DNA of 64,000 nt from assembly GCA_037176705.1 (NCBI GenBank), contig CM073886.1, positions 92,124,501 through 92,188,500 on the forward strand, read 5' to 3'. Made by a program: the position numbers and the translations under genes. The notes beneath the pieces were generated by a model, which made no database searches, was not told where the DNA came from, and saw only the letters and a list, made by a program, of their open reading frames with translations. Positions 59,118 to 64,000 of this stretch are shown one piece after another; the first letter of the stretch is position 1; every line of letters begins with the position of its first letter. This DNA comes from Molossus alvarezi. Taxonomy: Eukaryota; Chordata; Mammalia; Chiroptera; Molossidae.

Positions 59118-59255
59118 TAACTTTGCTCCATGTTGGACCCATCTGGGGATTCTGGAAAAACATGGATGCCTGAATCCCACCTTCAGAAATTCTTATCTAA
59201 TTAGGCCAGGGTACATCCTATACATCAGAATCTTTAAAAGCAAACAAAGCAAACT
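59118..59255 (+). mobile_element. MER5-like hAT-Charlie fragment
   Basis: ACCCATCTGGGGATTCTGGA, TGCCTGAATCCCACCTTCAG and ATTCTTATCTAATTAGGCCA follow the internal part of MER5-type MITEs. Confidence 0.5.
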
Positions 59256-61869
59256 CTGAAAAGGAATCTTCAAGACTGAAGATAAGGGGTCACTCATAAA
59301 AGTAATGCACCGAAAAATCACTGAACATATTGAATACTAGGTATGTACAAAGTGTATGTGAAAGAGGAAGACTGAGAAGTCGACATAGATTACTTCTGGC
59401 ACAATTAGTTAGTTTCAAAGCTATATAGTTACTGTATATTGGGATGCTATTATGGCACATGTTAGGAGGGAATATATCTAAAAATTTTTACTGTTGGGTC
59501 CTGAATAAAAGATAGTGACAAGCTACTGAAAAAGTGTCAGATTGGTGACCATATGAAGACCAGTCATAGAGTACATCTTACACTTAGGAAAGGGCATCTT
59601 CTATGTGGAATAATCTTCTGAAAGTGGAGAAGATGTGGATATTTGTTTGAACAGTGACTCATATAATATTGGATATGGAACACAACAGAATTTGGACACG
59701 TTTCTTAGGAACATAAGTGTCTAGGTCCAAAAAAGAAAGCACAAAAATGTAGACAATATAATCTTTTGGAAGTGTTGGACCTACATGTTACAGAGAGATG
59801 CTTAGAGCAGGTTAATTTTTATAATTCAGATGTGTTTTCTTAAAAGGAGTAAGGAAACAATAGAGGAAAATAACCACACAGCTCACAGTTATACGAATAT
59901 CACATGACAGAAATGAATTTCTACACTTGCCACTGAATTATCTCAAGTTACTCAAAACCTTGAAAATTCACATTTCTAAGAAAAAGCAATATTTCAGTAT
60001 ATTTACTGGATATGGAATTTAATAATCTTTGGGTGTCTAAAAGTAAGGACAGACAAGGTTTGAAGCCTTAAAGGCTGCTTCAGATCAAAATTTGTTGAGG
60101 ATGATTCTTTAATTTAGACAAATATTCTTGACACATAGTAATAGCTCAAATATCTCTTGAAATTTTAAAAAGATAATATAGCCATAAAAGAGTCTAGACT
60201 TTTTGAACTTGGAATTGGGTGGAGGAACAATCAGGCAAAAAATCTCTTGTGATTAACCATTCACATTTTATATATTCCACCCTATGAAATAAGCCATGTA
60301 GAGAGTTTATAGTTAGTAAAGAATACCACTACATAAAAAAATATATATATTATTTACTGTCATTCTGATGAAATTTCTATTCCTCCTCATGAAGCAGTCA
60401 TGTGTCCCACTTCAAAACCTCTCCAGATGTTTTTTCTTGTCATAGAAATGGATACCTGGTCCATTGACTTCCTCACTGACTCATTCTCCAGTCCAAGTCA
60501 CCTTCTCAATGGATATTAATTCTATAACATGTGTCCTCACACTGTAGAGAATTTCTAATCTCTCTGCCTACAATTACTCAAATGTCAACCTATAAAACAA
60601 AGTGATAACTAATTATATTCATGTAGCTAAGAGACTGAATTGCCTTTAATCTGTTACTGCCCATACAAGGTGCACTGAAGTGTACTACTAAAATTTAAAG
60701 GACTTCATTGTATCTCAGAGTGTTCTCCATGGAATGTCAGTCTCCAGAAATGCCTTTGCTTCATACAGTGACTCAAATTGAAATGCTTAAAAATATTCTC
60801 TATCTCTCCTGTATTTTTGAGAGAGAATTGATTCCCTCCCATTTTAACTAATGAGTTTAAGTCTATTTAGAATAGTCTTAAGCATTCACACATTCTGATG
60901 TACCTGCATCTAATATTAAATATCATCCCACCCTGGCCCCACTAGATGTTGGCAGGTTGGGAGGTTGTAATTTACCTATTACCCATAAGCTACACTTAAT
61001 AACTGAAATTTCTTTAAATCTTTCAAGCAAATTTACTCTTTAATTAATTCGATAACTTGTCAGTGGCTAAGTTCCACCAAAATACTGAAAATGGTTTGAG
61101 GATATAGGCACAGAATTATGAAGAGTATATACTTAGATAATTATATGCATTATGAAGAGCCAAACTTTTATATTCTTATTTAACCAAATTAAAGGACATT
61201 TCCCTGTTGTTAGCTAAGCAGCCTTTCTCATTTAATTCCAACTATCTGGGTTATTTCATAGTAGTTATCAGCTCCTACCTTATTAAAACTTGGAAAACCT
61301 TCACGAGCCCAAGCACTCCAGAGCAATGTGTTAGCACTGAGGCCAATAATTGTCCCATTTTACTGTTCATCTCAACTAAGATTTCTCATTCAGTAACAAA
61401 TGGAAGAAAAAGCCAGTTACTGGAAAACAACTAAATTATCCCCTGTGTAATTCATTACCTCATGTACATAACTAGTTATTCCTAGCAAAAAATCACTTTG
61501 ATAAGCTTCATCTGTGGGCTGGAGACTTAGCAATGAAAGAAGAACCACAGAGTTGACTCTGAAATTTCCTTTGAGTTACTGACTCAATCTGCACTGGTGT
61601 CAGAATTTAGCAGTGTTGATACGAAGTAGCCTAAGGTATTGGGCATAGTTTTTTTTTTTTTTTTTTGCCCTCCTATTCTATAGGAGGTGAGATAATGACC
61701 AAAAGGCAAGAATACATAGAGCAAAGGAAAATGGTTAATTTTCATATTAGATAAAAACTCTTAAAATAATCAAGAATGAGCTAAACTTTGGATGGCCTCA
61801 CTGAGTTAATTTGATATATTTTCTAATCTTTAGTATTCACTTTCAAGATATAAGTATAGAATATACAGG
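59256..61869. other. Unassigned AT-rich DNA (2.6 kb)
   Basis: No gene, RNA or repeat recognised. It holds an 18-nt T-run at 61649-61666 followed directly by a perfect 8-bp-stem hairpin (61669-61687). Confidence 0.5.
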
Positions 61870-62260
61870 TTATATATGAAAGAATTGAAACTTCAAACAT
61901 TGATACACCATTTGCTTGTGGCCACTGTCGCACAGGGTGGGTGTGACAATTCTAAACACATCTGGAAATAAGCTTCCCACAGTTCCCCATCCTTCTTCGA
62001 AGTAAATGTGCACATGGGTTATGTGTTCTAGGGTAAATTTCTTCAGTAAATGGGATATGCACTCAGGGGCTGACACCCACACTTGCAGTGTGTTTTGATA
62101 GAAAAAACTAAAGTCTGTGTGTCTGCGGTCCAGTGACTTTGCTTCGAGATTCCTTCAGTTTTATTGGTTCTGGTGTCCATTTGCCCCTGGGAGGAGGGGC
62201 GTATGTGGAGCGCCGTATCCTTGAATACAGTGTATTTTTTCTACATTGGAATTCTCTGTT
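61870..62260. other. GC-richer block with a 70-codon minus-strand open frame
   Basis: The minus-strand frame at 62082-61870 reads MWVSAPECISHLLKKFTLEH and ends CLKFQFFHI; it resembles no family I can name. The local composition is less AT-rich than the flanks to about 62250. It may be an unrecognised repeat or a decayed exon. I do not call a gene. Confidence 0.3.
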
Positions 62261-62379
62261 GTCAGCTTATTTAAAAAAAACGTTCTCTTTTTGGAAATAA
62301 TGTTCATGTCTAGTAAAAATATATTATCAATTAATAGTTAATGATAATAATGATCGCAAGATCTGACTATAAGGATACT

Positions 62380-62660
62380 CATTGACTTGTTATTTATAAT
62401 AGTAAAAATTTAAAAACAACCCAAATGTTCAAAAATAGACAATTGAAAAAAATAAATTATGCTATTTCCGTATAAATGAATACATACATGTATAGACAGT
62501 AAAAGTAATGTGATAGATGGATGTTGAGATGTTTATGATAAATTATTTCTAAGAAAAACAGGCACCTTGTCCTGCTGCCATTAAGGGTGTGTACACATCA
62601 TATTCCATAATTGGGTGGGGGGGCACTTTAAACTTTAAAATAAAAAAATTAGAACAAAAA
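62380..62660 (+). mobile_element. Old LINE-1 ORF2 C-terminus, plus strand
   Basis: GTTATTTATAATAGTAAAAA, TAAAAACAACCCAAATGTTC and AAAATAAATTATGCTATTTC follow the L1 ORF2 C-terminal stretch ('...ANNWKQPKC...'). Badly decayed. Confidence 0.6.
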
Positions 62661-62792
62661 CAAATGGAAAAACAGAGTCATTAGCACTGTTCTTATTTCC
62701 ACTGTCTATTCAAAGCAACCTAGGCTTTTCCTACCATTCTTCTCAAAATTCTTCCAGGTTCTATCCATTGTCCAATTATAAAACCAATTCCA

Positions 62793-63042
62793 GCCCAGCT
62801 GATATGGCTCAGTGATTGAGCATCAACCTATGGACCAAGAGGTAGCCAGTTTGATTCCCGGTCAGGGCACATCCCTGGGTTGTGGGCTCGATCCCCAGTG
62901 AGAGGCATGCAGGAGGCAGCCAATCAATGTGTCTCTCTCATCGATGTTTCTATCTCTCTCTCTCTCCCTCTCCCTTCCTCTCTCTCTCTAAAATATATAT
63001 ATTTATACACATATATACTATGTATATATACATATATATATT
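62793..63042 (+). mobile_element. VES SINE, type 2, with AT-rich tail
   Basis: Head GCCCAGCTGATATGGCTCAG, B-box-like GTTTGATTCCCGG, type-2 body (GGGTTGTGGGCTCGATCCCC, GGCAGCCAATCAATG), CT tract and a tail that became an AT microsatellite (62990-63042). An approximate TSD, AAACCAATTC before and AAACCCATTC after (about 62781-62790, 63044-63053). Confidence 0.9.
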
Positions 63043-63179
63043 TTAAACCCATTCTATATTTTTTGCATATTTGTTGCAGTATCAATTTACTCTTGCTTGG
63101 TATCCAAGTAGTTTGTATATACTTTCTAGTTCACAAAAGTTGTGTCTTAAACCAAAACAAATTTCTTATCTTACAACCT

Positions 63180-63530
63180 AGAGCTCAGAAGTCCTAAAAT
63201 CAAGGTATGAGCAGGTCTGTATTTCTTCTGGAGGCTCAAGGATAAGATTTCCTTGACTTTTACAGCTTCTACAGGATGACTGAATTTTTGGCTTGTGGGC
63301 CCTCTCATCACTTTGACCTCTGCTTCCATCATCTTATATCTTTTACAACCTTGACTATGCTTCTTCCCTCGTACCAAGGCCCCTATGATTATACTAGACC
63401 CATCCAGATAATCCAGATTCTTAATTTAATTGCATTTGCAAAGTTTCTTTTACCATGTAAGGTCACATATACACAGTTTTCAGGGGTTAGAACATGGACA
63501 TCTTAGAAGGGTAATTATTCTGCCTATTAG
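63180..63530 (-). mobile_element. MaLR-type LTR, minus strand
   Basis: CATCCAGATAATCCAGATTC, TTAATTTAATTGCATTTGCA, AAGGTCACATATACACAGTT, AGAACATGGACATCTTAGAA and ATTATTCTGCCTATTAG follow the antisense pattern of an MLT-type LTR. The open frames here on both strands are chance. Confidence 0.6.
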
Positions 63531-64000
63531 AGGTTAAGACAGAAAATCTTTATGTTTTCCTACATCAGTTTTTAAATATGGCCTCAATCGCACTTTCCAA
63601 TGCTTTGAAGCTATCTTAGGTAGATCCCAGTTTTTTTCTGGTCACGTTCAAGTGCAGACCTACTTTATTTTTGGTCATTAATTGGGTATGTGAAAGTCCA
63701 ATATGGACCTCCCTCTTCTAGCCATTTGGACAGCATACATTTGTACTTTTATCTATTGCTTCTGAAACCTGAGCGTCTATTAATTAAGCATTTAGCCAGT
63801 TAGCATATTCTAGCACATTCATCATCCATCTTTATCATCATCAAGATCAGTCAATCCCTTCCGTTGCCCTTCTTGCTCTGTGGCAGGCATTAGGCATTTT
63901 CCAGAACTAACATCAGCACTGGAGGTCCCTACTCCATTAGATGATGTGAAGAGTGTGAGCTGAGTTGTACAATGAGAATGGAAAATGATTTCTAACTTTA
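63531..64000. other. Unassigned DNA
   Basis: No gene or repeat recognised before the window ends. Confidence 0.45.

Overview
The window looks like non-coding DNA from a bat, most likely a yangochiropteran in which VES-type SINEs are active. The evidence is at least a dozen tRNA-derived VES SINEs, many with clean target-site duplications (TSDs). There are also young and old LINE-1 copies, MaLR LTRs, MIR, L2, hAT-Charlie and Tigger fossils, and one SPIN-like hAT insertion. The sequence is AT-rich. I found no exon, no host protein-coding gene and no structural RNA gene. Nearly all open frames longer than 60 codons are LINE-1 remnants, microsatellite translations or chance frames. The window is therefore intergenic or lies inside a large intron. 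Family names come from recognition by eye, not from a database search.

Layout. 0-3.4 kb: unassigned DNA, an LTR-like repeat and two VES SINEs. 3.45-9.81 kb: a full-length minus-strand LINE-1 (L1-A), interrupted by a VES SINE and a SPIN-like hAT, each with an exact TSD. 9.8-21.7 kb: mostly unassigned, with MER5-like, old L1, MaLR and MIR pieces and two VES. 21.7-22.7 kb: an old L1 3' UTR holding a 48-bp tailless VES head and a VES lacking its B box. 23.8-24.8 kb: a young 5'-truncated L1 (L1-C) and a VES head with an A-rich tail. 26.0-31.0 kb: an old L1 split by a younger L1 (L1-B) whose 5' UTR is joined directly to its reverse transcriptase.

31.1-42.9 kb: three 5'-inverted L1 copies. One contains a young short L1 (L1-F) whose first ~160 bp of 5' UTR is joined to the ORF2 C-terminal region, the expected form of a spliced-RNA insertion. 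The 42.5-kb copy holds a 270-nt pure purine tract. 45.6-50.3 kb: old antisense L1 with a nested VES. 50.3-50.8 kb: an unidentified C-rich block. 50.9-64 kb: mostly unassigned, with MIR, L2, MLT1-like and MER5-like pieces, a Tigger fossil that still encodes a transposase N-terminus, and two VES.

The elements interact only as layers of insertion. L1 machinery, past or present, is the likely source of the VES copies, and L1 copies are the most common insertion sites. I found no new multi-gene system. The observations most worth checking are the two L1 copies with 5' UTR joined to ORF2, the ~195-bp tandem repeats in the L1-B leader, the tailless SINE and the dated SPIN insertion.
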